Assembly (NCBI RefSeq): GCF_005484965.1
Contig: NZ_CP034036.1
Location: forward strand, 186,001-250,000
From: Brenneria nigrifluens DSM 30175 = ATCC 13028
GTDB taxonomy: Bacteria > Pseudomonadota > Gammaproteobacteria > Enterobacterales > Enterobacteriaceae
Direction: 5' to 3'
DNA length: 64,000 bases
Shown: positions 8,065-15,546 of the stretch, piece by piece
Layout: the number at the start of each line of letters is the position of its first letter
How positions within the stretch are numbered: position 1 is the first letter of the stretch
Program-made: the position numbers and the translations under genes
Notes under the pieces: model-generated
What the model saw: the letters and a program-made list of their open reading frames with translations, nothing else
Databases searched by the model: none
What the model was told of the DNA's origin: nothing

Positions 8065-9298
8065 AGGGCTAAGCGTTAACCTGCACGGTATCCAGGTTGG
8101 TGTCATTGCCCACTATTCCGGGGGGAAGAATATTCTTGGTTTTTCCCCCGATTATCTTGCAATGCCTGAGACTATGCGACCAACATTGACGCTCAGGCAA
8201 CTGCTGGATTCGAGTTATCTCAGTAAGTCGCAGGTGCGTTCCGAAAAGATCCCTCCCGTACTTTCTAATTTACTTCCTGAGGGAATGCTGCGCGAGTGGG
8301 TTGCCCATACCCTGCAATGTCATGTCAGTAATGAGTTTCCGCTGTTAGCGTATTTAGGGATGAACCTGCCCGGCGCCATTGTCGCAAAACCTATCCGGGC
8401 AGGAGAGATGCCATCATGGGCTTTGCGATACCGTCTTAATATTGAGCCATTGCAAATTGATGTGAAACATGCCGACAGCAAATTTTCGCTGGCGGGTGTG
8501 CAGATGAAATTCTCTTCGTCCAGAGTCGATGGCCGTTACCACATTGATAAAGAAATATCAGATGATATGTGGATTATCAAGACGCCCTCAACGGTGCATA
8601 AGGGGGTTCCTATTAACGAATATACCTGCATGAAGTTAGCGGAAGTAGCAGGGGCAGAGATACCGGAAATACGTCTGATTAAACTTAAGGAACTGGATGG
8701 ATTACCCAGTATTCGCCTTCCTGATGAAACATTCGCTTACGGTATTAAGCGTTTTGATCGTAGCGCTGAAGGCAGAGTACACAGTGAAGATTTTGCTCAA
8801 GTATTTGGCCTGTACCCGGCAGGTAAATATCAGAAAGTGAATTATGAACAATTAGGGCAAACCCTGTATCGCGCAAGTCGCGATCGCCTGACCGATATTC
8901 AACAAATGGCGAGACGCTTGTTGCTAAATATCTTGCTGGGCAATGGTGATGCCCATCTCAAAAATTGGACACTTATTTATGCAGATAAGCGCTTCCCACG
9001 CCTTGCGCCGCTGTATGATGTGGTATTTACTGCACCGTATATTGAGCATGACCGTCTGGCGCTTAATATGGTTAATACCAAGCAATGGAGTGACATGACC
9101 ATGCGGCATTTTGAATTATGGGCAAATAAAGTGGGGGTGCCATGGGTCGCCATAAAACCGCATTTATTGGATATAATGGAAAAGGCGAGAACGCTATGGC
9201 CCGAGCAATTAACGACTCTGCCCATGTTAGACGAACATAAAATCGCACTGCAAATACATTGGCAAAATCTGCATAACGATTTCCGTATTAAATGTTGA
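8039..9298 (+). CDS. hipA: HipA-like serine/threonine kinase toxin
   Basis: A full-length 419-residue HipA-family kinase. It has the N-terminal HipA domain (SNLLPEGMLREWVA), the ATP-binding segment SLAGVQMKFSSS followed by WIIKTPS, the motif GIKRFDRS, the catalytic loop GNGDAHLKNW (Asp304) and PLYDVV for metal binding. The ATG at 8039 lies inside the end of hipB and is preceded by GAGGA. It is expected to phosphorylate a translation component and cause growth arrest or persistence. All key motifs are intact, unlike the hipA at 5.1 kb. Confidence 0.9.
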   Translation: MAKQTEKVEGLSVNLHGIQVGVIAHYSGGKNILGFSPDYLAMPETMRPTLTLRQLLDSSYLSKSQVRSEKIPPVLSNLLPEGMLREWVAHTLQCHVSNEFPLLAYLGMNLPGAIVAKPIRAGEMPSWALRYRLNIEPLQIDVKHADSKFSLAGVQMKFSSSRVDGRYHIDKEISDDMWIIKTPSTVHKGVPINEYTCMKLAEVAGAEIPEIRLIKLKELDGLPSIRLPDETFAYGIKRFDRSAEGRVHSEDFAQVFGLYPAGKYQKVNYEQLGQTLYRASRDRLTDIQQMARRLLLNILLGNGDAHLKNWTLIYADKRFPRLAPLYDVVFTAPYIEHDRLALNMVNTKQWSDMTMRHFELWANKVGVPWVAIKPHLLDIMEKARTLWPEQLTTLPMLDEHKIALQIHWQNLHNDFRIKC

Positions 9299-9379
9299 GA
9301 CATCAAGTGAAAGCACATGCCAAAGAGATACAAGGCTTCTGTCATCAATAAGAACCAAATGGATAATGACGAGTGAATA

Positions 9380-10519
9380 ATGGCTGAATATCAATACTAT
9401 CGATTTGAGCGTCAGGACGGCGTTTTGTCACCCGAGCAACGACGTCAGCTACGGACTATCTCAAGCCGAGCCGAGATCGACTCGATCGCCTTTTCGGTTT
9501 ATTACCATTATGGCGATTTAAATGCAGACCCCGACGAGCTGATGATGAAGTATTTTGATATCGGTTTTTATTACGCCAATTGGGGGCAGGTGATTGCCTA
9601 TCTGAAATTACCCTTTGGCACGCTGCCACAGGAATTTATGGCGATAGACGATGACGTCATGGTTTCCATTACAGAAGATAAAGACTATCAGCTACTCACG
9701 TTTTCTCTGGATGAAGATGAACGCTATCGGGAGGATGAGGACGCGAAGGCATTTCTTTCACATTTAAGTGCATTGCGCGCCGAATTGCTGGCGGAGGATT
9801 ATCGCGTCTTATATTTACCTTGGCTGAGTCGAGCTTATGACGGTGAGGATCTGGATAAACTACCGTTAATCGCGTTCGACTTTAATAAATTAACCGGGGC
9901 GCAATTGGCATTCGCTGAACTTTTCAATATTCGGTTAGAAGCGGTCAGAGCCTTGAGCATGTTATTGACATCCTCGCCCTCGCACGTTGTTGATACGAAG
10001 GTTCTTTCCCCAGAGCAGCAGGTGGCAGCGCTCTCTTCCGCCGATAAAGACCGATTATTGTGTCTGCTTTTTGAACAGGGTCAGTTGGCGCTGACTCAGG
10101 TACGCATGTTGATTAGAGAGCCGCTGGAAAAGCGGAATTATCAATATTGGTTGAGTGCGGCGTCATTGCAGGAATATTGGCCGTTGGCCAGTGATGAAAT
10201 AAAACGGGAGCGGCTCGCGGCTGAAGAAAAACGACTGGCGCAAGAGCAGGTTGAAAGACGAACGCGGTTAAATACGGTTTTTGCGGCGCGGACAACGCAC
10301 TGGGACAGCGCAATTAAATGTGCGGAGCAAGGGCATGCAAGTGCGTATAACCAGGCAACCTCTATTCTGCAAGAATTATTTGATGCTTACCAAACTAATG
10401 AAGCCTTAGCGGAGTTTATTACTCCCTACCAGAGTTTTATCGAGCAACATAAAAAACGCAAGGCGCTGATCGGACGGCTGGAGTCGCTAACTCAAAAGGT
10501 CATGGGGGGTAAGCCTTAA
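9380..10519 (+). CDS. Uncharacterised 379-residue protein next to hipBA
   Basis: I do not recognise a function. The protein is soluble-looking, with an N-terminal globular part rich in aromatic residues (MAEYQYYRFERQDG, then SVYYHYGDLNADPDELM, then FDIGFYYANWG) and an acidic stretch. Residues about 273-300 look like a charged coiled coil, and the C-terminus is helical (FIEQHKKRKALIGRLESL). The ending resembles the tail of some SWIM zinc-finger proteins, but no SWIM Cys/His motif is present. It follows hipA by 81 bases on the same strand, so it may be an associated third gene, or merely a neighbour. Confidence 0.6.
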   Translation: MAEYQYYRFERQDGVLSPEQRRQLRTISSRAEIDSIAFSVYYHYGDLNADPDELMMKYFDIGFYYANWGQVIAYLKLPFGTLPQEFMAIDDDVMVSITEDKDYQLLTFSLDEDERYREDEDAKAFLSHLSALRAELLAEDYRVLYLPWLSRAYDGEDLDKLPLIAFDFNKLTGAQLAFAELFNIRLEAVRALSMLLTSSPSHVVDTKVLSPEQQVAALSSADKDRLLCLLFEQGQLALTQVRMLIREPLEKRNYQYWLSAASLQEYWPLASDEIKRERLAAEEKRLAQEQVERRTRLNTVFAARTTHWDSAIKCAEQGHASAYNQATSILQELFDAYQTNEALAEFITPYQSFIEQHKKRKALIGRLESLTQKVMGGKP

Positions 10520-10586
10520 CACTGCACGCATCCCGGACTCGGCATAACAGCATTAACAAATTGATATTAAAAAATAATAAAAAGAA

Positions 10587-11045
10587 TTAAATAAACGCAT
10601 CCGCCGGCACGTTAAAACGCAAAGAGAGAGCTTTGATGTGCTGAACGGTTAATGCGCGGCGCCCGCTGAGAATATTGCTCACGTTAGATTTGGATCCTAG
10701 TTCCGCCGCCAGGTCGGCAGCTTTCAAGCCGTATTGATCCATGATAGTGCGTACAACCGCAACGCCATTCTGAATATTATTTAACCGCAGGTTCATTTCA
10801 GTGAACTCCGGTGCGGTTCTTTCATACTCTGCAATCTTGGCGGCGAGAGGCTCAAAAAGCGGATTTTCGAGATCGTCCCGGTCGATCATGTATTCGATGA
10901 GTGCGAGCGCGTTTTTGTATTCGCTTTCGCTATACACGCCGTTCAGCAGAGGAATGTTTTTTACCGCCTGAGCGAACGTATTGATCATACTTTCGGCACT
11001 TGCCGCATTGCTTTTATCATCATGAGTGAACGTTATACGGGTCAT
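10587..11045 (-). CDS. higA: HigA-type helix-turn-helix antitoxin
   Basis: A 152-residue antitoxin of the HigA type, longer than the shortest family members. The C-terminal HTH reads YGLKAADLAAELGSKSNVSNI, followed by LSGRRALTVQHIKAL. The N-terminal half should wrap the toxin. Its start overlaps the end of higB by 4 bases (toxin first, antitoxin second, the usual higBA order). It should repress the operon through the two dyads at 11374-11428. Confidence 0.85.
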   Translation of the reverse strand: MTRITFTHDDKSNAASAESMINTFAQAVKNIPLLNGVYSESEYKNALALIEYMIDRDDLENPLFEPLAAKIAEYERTAPEFTEMNLRLNNIQNGVAVVRTIMDQYGLKAADLAAELGSKSNVSNILSGRRALTVQHIKALSLRFNVPADAFI

Positions 11046-11353
11046 TCTTTGTTCTCTCTATAGCTTTTCGTCAGTTTGTCGTACTTGGCATGAGTCACGA
11101 TGTGCTTGACGAAAATCTTCTGCAATCTGTAATCAATGAAAGCCATGAGTCGTAGCGTATTGTCTGACACATCAATGACCCACCATTTGTTCCGGTACTT
11201 GAAGTTATCCAGTGAAGGGAGTTGCTTCCTCATTTCATCCGGGCTGCTAAACTGCTGTTTTTCCAAAATGCTCAGCAAGTCAAAAAGTGCTGCGGCGCTG
11301 TTTGGATATTTCAATGCCGCCTCGTTGAATGGCAGCCTGCTGATTACATGCAA
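11042..11353 (-). CDS. higB: HigB-type mRNA interferase toxin
   Basis: A 103-residue RelE-fold toxin. The start MHVISRLPFNEAALKYPNSA and the core NKWWVIDVSDNTLRLMAFIDY, which I cite only as a region near residues 55-75, with HIVTHAKYDKL at the end, are typical of the HigB family, which cleaves mRNA at the ribosome. It leads the operon, with the antitoxin gene overlapping its stop. Full length; no lesions seen. Confidence 0.87.
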   Translation of the reverse strand: MHVISRLPFNEAALKYPNSAAALFDLLSILEKQQFSSPDEMRKQLPSLDNFKYRNKWWVIDVSDNTLRLMAFIDYRLQKIFVKHIVTHAKYDKLTKSYRENKE

Positions 11354-11373
11354 TTTGGCGCTTCCCTGCCGTT

Positions 11374-11428
11374 GTTTTCATCTTGAAAACAGTATGCGCC
11401 CAATGTTTAATCTTTTCAAGATGAAAAC
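11374..11428 (-). promoter_or_regulatory. Paired dyad operators of higBA
   Basis: Two 17-bp dyads face each other upstream of higB: GTTTTCATCTTGAAAAC (11374-11390) and its near-exact reverse complement (11412-11428). Their centres are 38 bp apart. They lie 20-75 bases before the start codon, where the higBA promoter should be, and fit autoregulation by HigA. Confidence 0.75.
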
Positions 11429-11536
11429 AAAACGCATCGACTCGCACTTCGGTAACCTTATTTGGGGCCAACGACTTTGGCACTGGCCGAATGGCGACGT
11501 TCATTACAGAAATGGCGCCGGGGCGCCCATATTCGT

Positions 11537-12691
11537 TTAGCGAACGCCCGGCGATATGCCATACGCCAGCGAGTCCGCGCCGATTTCGGCGATGGATTTG
11601 GCGCCGGTCAACGTCATCGCCACGCGCATCTCTTTGTCGATCAGGTTTAGCAGGTTAACCACGCCCGCCTCGCCCGCGGCCGCCAGCGCATAGACAAAGG
11701 CGCGTCCCAGCAGCACGCCGTCCGCGCCCAGCGCAATCATCCGCACCACATCCAGTCCGGTGCGAATGCCGGAATCCGCCAGAATGGTGATATCGCCTTT
11801 TACCGCGTCGGCGATCGCCGGCAAGGCGTGCGCCGTCGACAGCACGCCGTCGAGCTGGCGGCCGCCGTGGTTGGAAACCACGATGCCATCCGCGCCGAAT
11901 TTCACCGCCTCTCTGGCGTCCTCCGGGTCGAGAATGCCTTTGATGATCATCGGGCCGGTCCAGAACTCACGGATCCACGCCAAATCTTGCCACGAAATGG
12001 AGGGATCGAAGTTCGCTGCCAGCCAGCCGATATAATCTTCCAGCGTGGTCGGTTTCCCGCGATAGGCGGAGACGTTGCCGAGATCGTGCGGTTTGCCGTT
12101 CAGGCCGACGTCCCACGCCCACCGCGGATGCGTCACCGCCTGCAACAAACGGCGGGCGGATGCATTCGGGCCGCTCATCCCGGAATGCGCATCGCGATAA
12201 CGCGCTCCCGGAACCGGCATATCCACGGTAAAGACCAGCGTCTTCACGCCCGCCGCCTGCGCGCGCTCCAACGCGTTGCGCATAAAACCGCGATCTTTCA
12301 ATACGTAAAGCTGAAACCACATGGGGCGGTCGATGGCGGGCGCCACTTCCTCGATGGGGCAGACCGAGACGGTGGACAAGGTAAACGGAATGCCTTTTTG
12401 CGCCGCCGCGCGCGCGGCCTGCACTTCTCCGCGTCGGGCATACATGCCGGTCAGACCCACGGGGGCCAGCGCCACCGGCATCGCCAGCTTCTCACCGAAT
12501 AACTGCGTCTCCAGACTCAGCTCGGACATGTTTTTCAGGATGCGCTGGCGTAGCGCGATATCGGCCAGATCGGCGGTATTGCGCCTGAGGGTATGCTCGT
12601 TATACGCGCCGCCGTCAATATAGTGGAACAGAAACGGCGGCAGCTTGCGCTGCGCCGCCGCGCGGTAGTCCGTTGAAGCGGAAATGATCAT
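11537..12691 (-). CDS. lldD: L-lactate dehydrogenase (FMN-dependent)
   Basis: LldD oxidises L-lactate to pyruvate at the membrane, feeding electrons to quinone. The 384-residue protein is colinear with E. coli LldD: MIISASTDYRAAAQRKLPPF at the start, the FMN/substrate segment PMWFQLYVLKDRGFM, and the active-site SNHGGRQLDG with the catalytic His near residue 275. Neither lldP (permease) nor lldR (regulator) is nearby. It lies 43 bases downstream of a wrecked aldehyde dehydrogenase gene, with which it once probably formed an operon. Its own promoter is unclear, so expression may be impaired. Confidence 0.93.
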   Translation of the reverse strand: MIISASTDYRAAAQRKLPPFLFHYIDGGAYNEHTLRRNTADLADIALRQRILKNMSELSLETQLFGEKLAMPVALAPVGLTGMYARRGEVQAARAAAQKGIPFTLSTVSVCPIEEVAPAIDRPMWFQLYVLKDRGFMRNALERAQAAGVKTLVFTVDMPVPGARYRDAHSGMSGPNASARRLLQAVTHPRWAWDVGLNGKPHDLGNVSAYRGKPTTLEDYIGWLAANFDPSISWQDLAWIREFWTGPMIIKGILDPEDAREAVKFGADGIVVSNHGGRQLDGVLSTAHALPAIADAVKGDITILADSGIRTGLDVVRMIALGADGVLLGRAFVYALAAAGEAGVVNLLNLIDKEMRVAMTLTGAKSIAEIGADSLAYGISPGVR

Positions 12692-12734
12692 CGTGGTTTC
12701 TCGTTATCTTTTTCTTGGGTTAACGAAATGGCCT

Positions 12735-13435
12735 TTAGTGGAATTGTAGATAAGCCACGTGCGTTTGCAGATATTCCTGCAAGCCGTGTTTGCCGTCGGC
12801 GCCGCCGACGCCCGATTTACGCCACCCCGCATGGAAACCCTGCATCGCCTCGAAATTCTCGCGATTGATATAGGTTTCGCCGAATTTCAGCTGCTTCAGC
12901 GCCTGCATCGCGGTGTTGATATTTTGCGTATAGATCGACGACGTCAGGCCGTATTCGCTATCGTTGGCCATGGCCATGGCCTCTTCCAGCGTGGCGAATG
13001 TCGCCACCGGCAGCACCGGGCCGAACACCTCTTCATGCATAATCGGCATATCCTGTTTAACGTCCACCAGCAGCGTCGGCGGGTAAAAATAACCGGTTCC
13101 GCCTGCGCGCTGGCCGCCGATCAACACTTTCGCCCCCTGCGATACGGCTTTCGCCACTTTGTCCTCCACCCGCTGCAACGCCGCCGCGCTGATTAACGGC
13201 CCCATATCCAGCTCTTGTCCCACGGTGGGGCCGAAGCCGGTGACGATGTTCAGTACCCCTTTGGGCAAACCGATGTTATGAATGATTTCGGCGAAAATTA
13301 TCGCGTTGTTGGGCGTAATTTCGCTGGGCTTGATAACGATGGTGTTACCGGTGATCAGCGCCGGCGCGGCCTTGCGGGCGATGAGGAAGAACGGAAAATT
13401 CCATGGCAGAATACCGGTGGTGACGCCGGCGCAGC
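12735..13435 (-). pseudogene. aldA: Aldehyde dehydrogenase AldA, doubly deleted
   Basis: The sequence matches lactaldehyde dehydrogenase AldA but is missing two blocks. It begins at GVTTGILPWNFPFFLIARK, about residue 146 of E. coli AldA, and then jumps in frame from TVGQEL to DMGPLISAAALQRVE, losing roughly 125 residues that hold the catalytic Glu and Cys. The C-terminal third is intact (ETYINRENFEAMQGFHAGWR). An open frame remains (to 13454, MSSPLCRCA fused in front), but the product cannot be catalytic. The 5' end is cut next to an IS fragment, probably the cause. Confidence 0.88.
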
Positions 13436-13455
13436 GACACAGTGGTGATGACAAA

Positions 13456-13593
13456 ATGATCCTGATGCGGCGGGATGAAGTGTACCGAGCGGCCCAAGTG
13501 GCGCATCCGGAACGTTGGTCAGGTGAAACAAGAAACTGGCAACCGATAAGTACCGTGACACTTAATCCAGAGCGGGAAAAGCAGGCAGCTTAA
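13456..13593 (+). mobile_element. IS3-type transposase C-terminal fragment
   Basis: The last 46 or so codons of a transposase remain: RRDEVYRAAQVAHPERWSG then TRNWQPISTVTLNPE, ending at TAA 13591-13593. The pattern HPERWSGxTRNWxPI..VxLNPE is typical of the end of IS3-family OrfB proteins. It abuts the truncated 5' side of aldA, so an IS insertion and deletion likely removed the start of aldA. The exact IS cannot be named. Confidence 0.6.
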
Positions 13594-13638
13594 ATCAGCA
13601 GGGGGTGACAACAACCTTGACACTGACCGGGTGGGAGA

Positions 13639-13671
13639 TAATGCATTTGCATTGGCAATGAAAGTGCATTA
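13639..13671 (+). promoter_or_regulatory. 33-bp palindromic operator of prlF-yhaV
   Basis: A near-perfect 33-bp palindrome (14 of 16 pairs match; arms TAATGCA and TGCATTA) lies 33 bases before prlF. A TTGACA at 13617-13622 stands just upstream and may be the -35, with a weak TAATGC -10 inside the palindrome. The site is a natural candidate for autorepression by the AbrB-fold PrlF-YhaV complex. Confidence 0.65.
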
Positions 13672-13704
13672 CTTTAAACGGCAGATAGCGGAGGAGACAA
13701 TATT

Positions 13705-14058
13705 ATGGCTGCACTAACTGAACTTAAACCGGTTGATATCTGCGAATCAAAAATTACGGAGCGTGGGCAGACCACTATTCCGGCCACGATCCTGCGTACC
13801 CTGAATTTAAAAAAAGGCGTGGATCGTATTCAGTACCGCGTATTGCCGAACGGCGATGTATTGATTCCCCGTAAAAACGATGACGAGTCCGACCCCGTTA
13901 TTGGTCGTTTTCTTGAATTCCTCGCTCGTGATATCGCGGCCAATCCGGCCACATCACTTCAGCCGTTATCTGCTGAACTGGTGGATCGCATCGGTGGGCT
14001 TGTCGCCGGTGTGGAATGGGGAGATCTGGATTCACCATTATCGGATGATGAGGATTGA
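13705..14058 (+). CDS. prlF: PrlF (SohA) antitoxin, AbrB/SpoVT fold
   Basis: A 117-residue antitoxin. The swapped-hairpin AbrB DNA-binding motif is clear: SKITERGQTTIPATILRTL at residues 15-33. The C-terminal part is the YhaV-binding region. A strong SD GGAGGAG lies before the ATG at 13705. yhaV starts 6 bases after its stop. PrlF neutralises the RNase YhaV and represses the operon. Confidence 0.88.
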   Translation: MAALTELKPVDICESKITERGQTTIPATILRTLNLKKGVDRIQYRVLPNGDVLIPRKNDDESDPVIGRFLEFLARDIAANPATSLQPLSAELVDRIGGLVAGVEWGDLDSPLSDDED

Positions 14059-14064
14059 TAATGT

Positions 14065-14562
14065 ATGGACGGGAAAACATATAATATCAACGGATGGTAT
14101 GTTGTGGCGCACCCGCTGTTTATTCGGCAGTTGGAGGAATTGACGAAGGAGGTTGAAAAATTAAAGGTGGAAAGCTCGGATGGCTATAAGAATAAGAAAG
14201 CGACTAAACGTCTTGCCGCCATCTGGCACCTGATTATGAACGTCATTACCGTCGATCCCGCCAATTCCGTGTTTCGACAAGGGGATACATTGGGGGCTGA
14301 ATACAAGCACTGGTTTCGCGCCAAATTTTATCAACAGTACCGCCTGTTTTTTCGCTACGATTCCGGCAGCAGAATTATCATTCTCGCTTGGGTTAACGAT
14401 GTTCAAAGCCTGCGCACATATGGCGCAAAAACTGACGCATACAAAGTATTCAACAATATGCTCGAAAGCGGCCATCCGCCGGATGACTGGGAGCAGCTAC
14501 TTGCTGAATGTAACGATCAGCATGCTTTCAAGCAGTTATTGGGACAATCGCAAGATATTTGA
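14065..14562 (+). CDS. yhaV: YhaV ribosome-dependent RNase toxin
   Basis: A 165-residue toxin of the RelE superfamily, colinear with E. coli YhaV (154 residues): INGWYVVAHPLF at the start, then RLFFRYDSGSRIIILAWVND and LRTYGAKTDAYKVFNNML, then HPPDDWEQLL. It cleaves mRNA and inhibits growth. The alternative ATG at 14061 is out of frame. It directly follows prlF. No damage is visible. Confidence 0.9.
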   Translation: MDGKTYNINGWYVVAHPLFIRQLEELTKEVEKLKVESSDGYKNKKATKRLAAIWHLIMNVITVDPANSVFRQGDTLGAEYKHWFRAKFYQQYRLFFRYDSGSRIIILAWVNDVQSLRTYGAKTDAYKVFNNMLESGHPPDDWEQLLAECNDQHAFKQLLGQSQDI

Positions 14563-14597
14563 ATACAGGCTTCCATCGCTGGTATGGGTATCAAACG

Positions 14598-14643
14598 TTG
14601 ACTTATTCAATTATCACGACTAATCTGTACGTTAATATGTACA
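14598..14643 (+). promoter_or_regulatory. yefM-yoeB promoter and TGTAC operators
   Basis: TTGACT (14598-14603), 17 bases, TAATCT (14621-14626) form a good promoter. TGTAC (14626-14630) and TGTACA (14638-14643) follow at once, 12 bases apart. Known YefM-YoeB operators are built on TGTACA cores, so this is very likely the autorepression site. Confidence 0.8.
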
Positions 14644-14668
14644 TTTTCTATCTGGAGGAGACATAGCT

Positions 14669-14920
14669 ATGGCACACGTTCGTTTGACAGAATTCCGCCA
14701 GAACATCGCTGCGCATTTTGACCAGGTTATCTCATCAAGGGCGCCGTTGCTTGTTACACGCCAAGGGTCAGAGGCGATGGTCATGCTGGCAGAGGGTGAA
14801 TACGAATCCATCCTGGAAACCCTGCACTTGCTTTCAACTCCGGCAAATTCTGATCGGCTGCGCGAGAGCATTAAGCAGCTTGGTGACGGGAAGGTGGTAG
14901 AGGTGGATCCGACTCTCTGA
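14669..14920 (+). CDS. yefM: YefM antitoxin (Phd/YefM family)
   Basis: An 83-residue antitoxin. The N-terminal Phd/YefM fold reads VRLTEFRQNIAAHFDQVISS, then LLVTRQGSEAMVMLAEGEYE. The C-terminal tail is the disordered YoeB-binding segment. GGAGGAG precedes the ATG. Its stop is one base before the yoeB ATG, so the two are translationally coupled. Confidence 0.92.
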   Translation: MAHVRLTEFRQNIAAHFDQVISSRAPLLVTRQGSEAMVMLAEGEYESILETLHLLSTPANSDRLRESIKQLGDGKVVEVDPTL

Positions 14921-14921
14921 T

Positions 14922-15191
14922 ATGAAACTTCTATGGACAGAGCATGCTTGGCAGGAGTACTTATTCTGGCAGGAAACGGATCCCAGCATGGCTGGGAAAA
15001 TCAATGATTTGATCAAGGATACGAAGAGGTCACCTTTCAAGGGGTTAGCTAAGCCGGAACCACTTAAAGGTGACCTCTCAGGTTTCTGGTCACGGCGGAT
15101 ATCCGGCGAGCATCGGTTCGTCTACCGTGTATCGGGAAAAGGCGATGCTCAGCAACTGGAAATCGTGCAATGTAGATTCCATTACAAATAG
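14922..15191 (+). CDS. yoeB: YoeB ribosome-dependent mRNA interferase
   Basis: An 89-residue RelE-fold toxin that cleaves mRNA in the ribosomal A site. Catalytic residues known from E. coli are present: Glu46 (KPEPLK), Arg65 (GEHRFVY) and His87 (RFHYK, His83 of E. coli). The extra length is a small insertion near residues 72-76. Tightly coupled to yefM. Intact. Confidence 0.93.
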   Translation: MKLLWTEHAWQEYLFWQETDPSMAGKINDLIKDTKRSPFKGLAKPEPLKGDLSGFWSRRISGEHRFVYRVSGKGDAQQLEIVQCRFHYK

Positions 15192-15458
15192 TGCGTATTC
15201 GATTCATTCTTGCCCGGCTTTTCTATTTTTGCCAAATTGCGCAGTTGATCCTCATCTGGATTTTTAGTGTTGTTTTATCTGAAAATTACTGGACAGAGTT
15301 CGCCACTGTATGAAAACGATAAATCCCTTTTCGGGAGCCGACCATAGAAAGGAAAAGGTGTAGCGCTATTAGGCGCGGTTATTTAAACTGGATATACGTG
15401 AAAATTAATTATTTATTTAAAAAATAATATTTATTTATTTTGTAATTATCATCTAATA
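15192..15458. other. Gap without a recognisable gene
   Basis: Between yoeB and the 8-bp repeat array lies AT-rich DNA. I found no convincing coding frame, promoter or hairpin terminator. It marks the right edge of the TA island. Confidence 0.5.
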
Positions 15459-15546
15459 TATTTTTATATTTTTATATTTTTATATTTTTATATTTTTATA
15501 TTTTTATATTTTTATATTTTTATATTTTTATATTTTTATATTTTTA
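15459..15546. repeat. Eleven perfect copies of an 8-bp A+T repeat
   Basis: TATTTTTA is repeated 11 times without error, followed by a 7-bp variant. The last copies overlap the 3' end of the adjoining glycosyltransferase gene, whose stop codon (15528-15530) falls inside the array. Every frame of the repeat has a TAA within 24 bases, so translation always stops shortly after entering it. Copy-number change would therefore hardly alter the protein but would change the mRNA 3' end. Confidence 0.95.

Noticed and set aside
12735..13454. Intact 239-residue aldehyde dehydrogenase
   Set aside because: The frame is open but lacks the N-terminal third and the block with the catalytic Glu and Cys; it is a remnant of aldA.
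15459..15546. CRISPR-like array
   Set aside because: The units are contiguous 8-bp copies without spacers.
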